From the NCBI GenBank assembly GCA_012517825.1, contig JAAYUG010000092.1, positions 1 to 51,672 of the forward strand: a stretch of DNA of 51,672 nt. The letters are read 5' to 3'. This stretch comes from Bacteroidales bacterium. GTDB lineage: Bacteria; Bacteroidota; Bacteroidia; Bacteroidales; JAAYUG01. The notes below the pieces were generated by a model. That model was not told where the DNA came from, did not search any database, and was given only the letters and a program-made list of their open reading frames with translations. Below, one piece after another: positions 51,460 through 51,672 of this stretch; within the stretch, counting starts at the first letter, position 1; every line of letters starts with the position of its first letter. The translations under genes and the position numbers were made by a program.

Positions 51460-51672
51460 ATGCCCGCTATTAATCTTATTCTTCCTGCATTTTTCCTTTC
51501 CTTTTTCCTTGCTGTACTTCTTCTTACAAAGAAAAACAGGACGGTATCTGACCGGGTTCTTTCGGGCTATTTTCTGATTGCGGCAGTCATTATATTATTG
51601 GCTTACCTCGAAATGCTGAACCGGAACAACGGATACCGCTGGCCATGGCTCATTCATGCATCCACCCCTTTC
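51460..51672 (+). CDS. N-terminus of a membrane protein, probably a membrane-bound AraC-type regulator (partial)
   Basis: 71 residues are visible before the window ends. Two hydrophobic helices (LILPAFFLSFFLAVLLL and SGYFLIAAVIILLAYL) are joined by TKKNRTVSDRVL. This layout, with a charged SDR motif between the first two helices, is typical of Bacteroidota AraC-family regulators with a seven-helix N-terminal membrane domain. The DNA-binding domain would lie beyond the window, so the call is provisional. A competing ATG at 51452 in another frame stops after about 40 codons. Confidence 0.6.
   Translation, partial: MPAINLILPAFFLSFFLAVLLLTKKNRTVSDRVLSGYFLIAAVIILLAYLEMLNRNNGYRWPWLIHASTPF

Overview
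The window looks like a piece of a Bacteroidota chromosome (Bacteroidales/Marinilabiliales-like; the genus cannot be read from this). Three things point there: the gene content (DUF4271-hemD-rnpA-yidD cluster, dut-TPR-DUF4292-EnvC cluster, cyclophilin-type lipoproteins, S74 tail-fibre chaperone protein, membrane AraC-type regulator), the phylum-specific -7 promoter element TAnnTTTG a short distance upstream of about ten starts on both strands, and the lack of consistent Shine-Dalgarno sequences. No tRNA, rRNA, CRISPR array, transposase or phage gene was recognised.

Layout. 1-1679 (minus): ECF sigma factor, zinc-finger anti-sigma factor and a cut-off lipoprotein. 1970-4357 (minus): secreted YadA-like/S74 chaperone protein with its own terminator. 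4738-7725 (minus): SNF2 helicase, divergent from a TetR-TolC-HlyD-RND efflux operon (7966-14569) that ends in a hairpin terminator. 14674-16923: patatin fused to an outer-membrane barrel. 16924-17200: a dense convergent spacer with a dispersed repeat and three hairpins. 17173-19647: hemW, vanZ, and an rpiB-rrf2 pair. After a 0.5 kb AT-rich gap come a YwqK/MORN repeat protein and ruvB (plus), a 57-aa membrane protein, and cyclophilin-pheS-crp (minus). 25609-32905 is a long, tightly packed, very AT-rich plus-strand run: epimerase, flippase, dut, TPR, DUF4292, degenerate M23/EnvC, anti-sigma-like ATPase, ybeY. It is followed by mnmG.

Immediately after the mnmG stop codon lie two 16-bp ParB-binding (parS-type) palindromes 45 bp apart. 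Then follow ade and uvrC, a second copy of the dispersed repeat, a lipase, polyprenyl synthase, an ArsR regulator, queD, polA, a MoaD/ThiS-like protein, DUF4271-hemD-rnpA-yidD, asnB, a CDF metal exporter and the start of an AraC-type regulator.

Whole-window reading. mnmG and rnpA-yidD are members of the ancestral origin-of-replication neighbourhood. Together with the parS pair and an apparent change of GC skew near 20 kb they suggest an origin-proximal region. The ade-uvrC block has skew opposite to both neighbours and is bounded by the parS sites and repeat copy B, which may mean a local inversion or insertion. The most distinctive items are the parS pair, the skew pattern, the two-copy dispersed hairpin repeat, and the hairpin cluster after hemW. 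No clearly undescribed multi-gene system was recognised.
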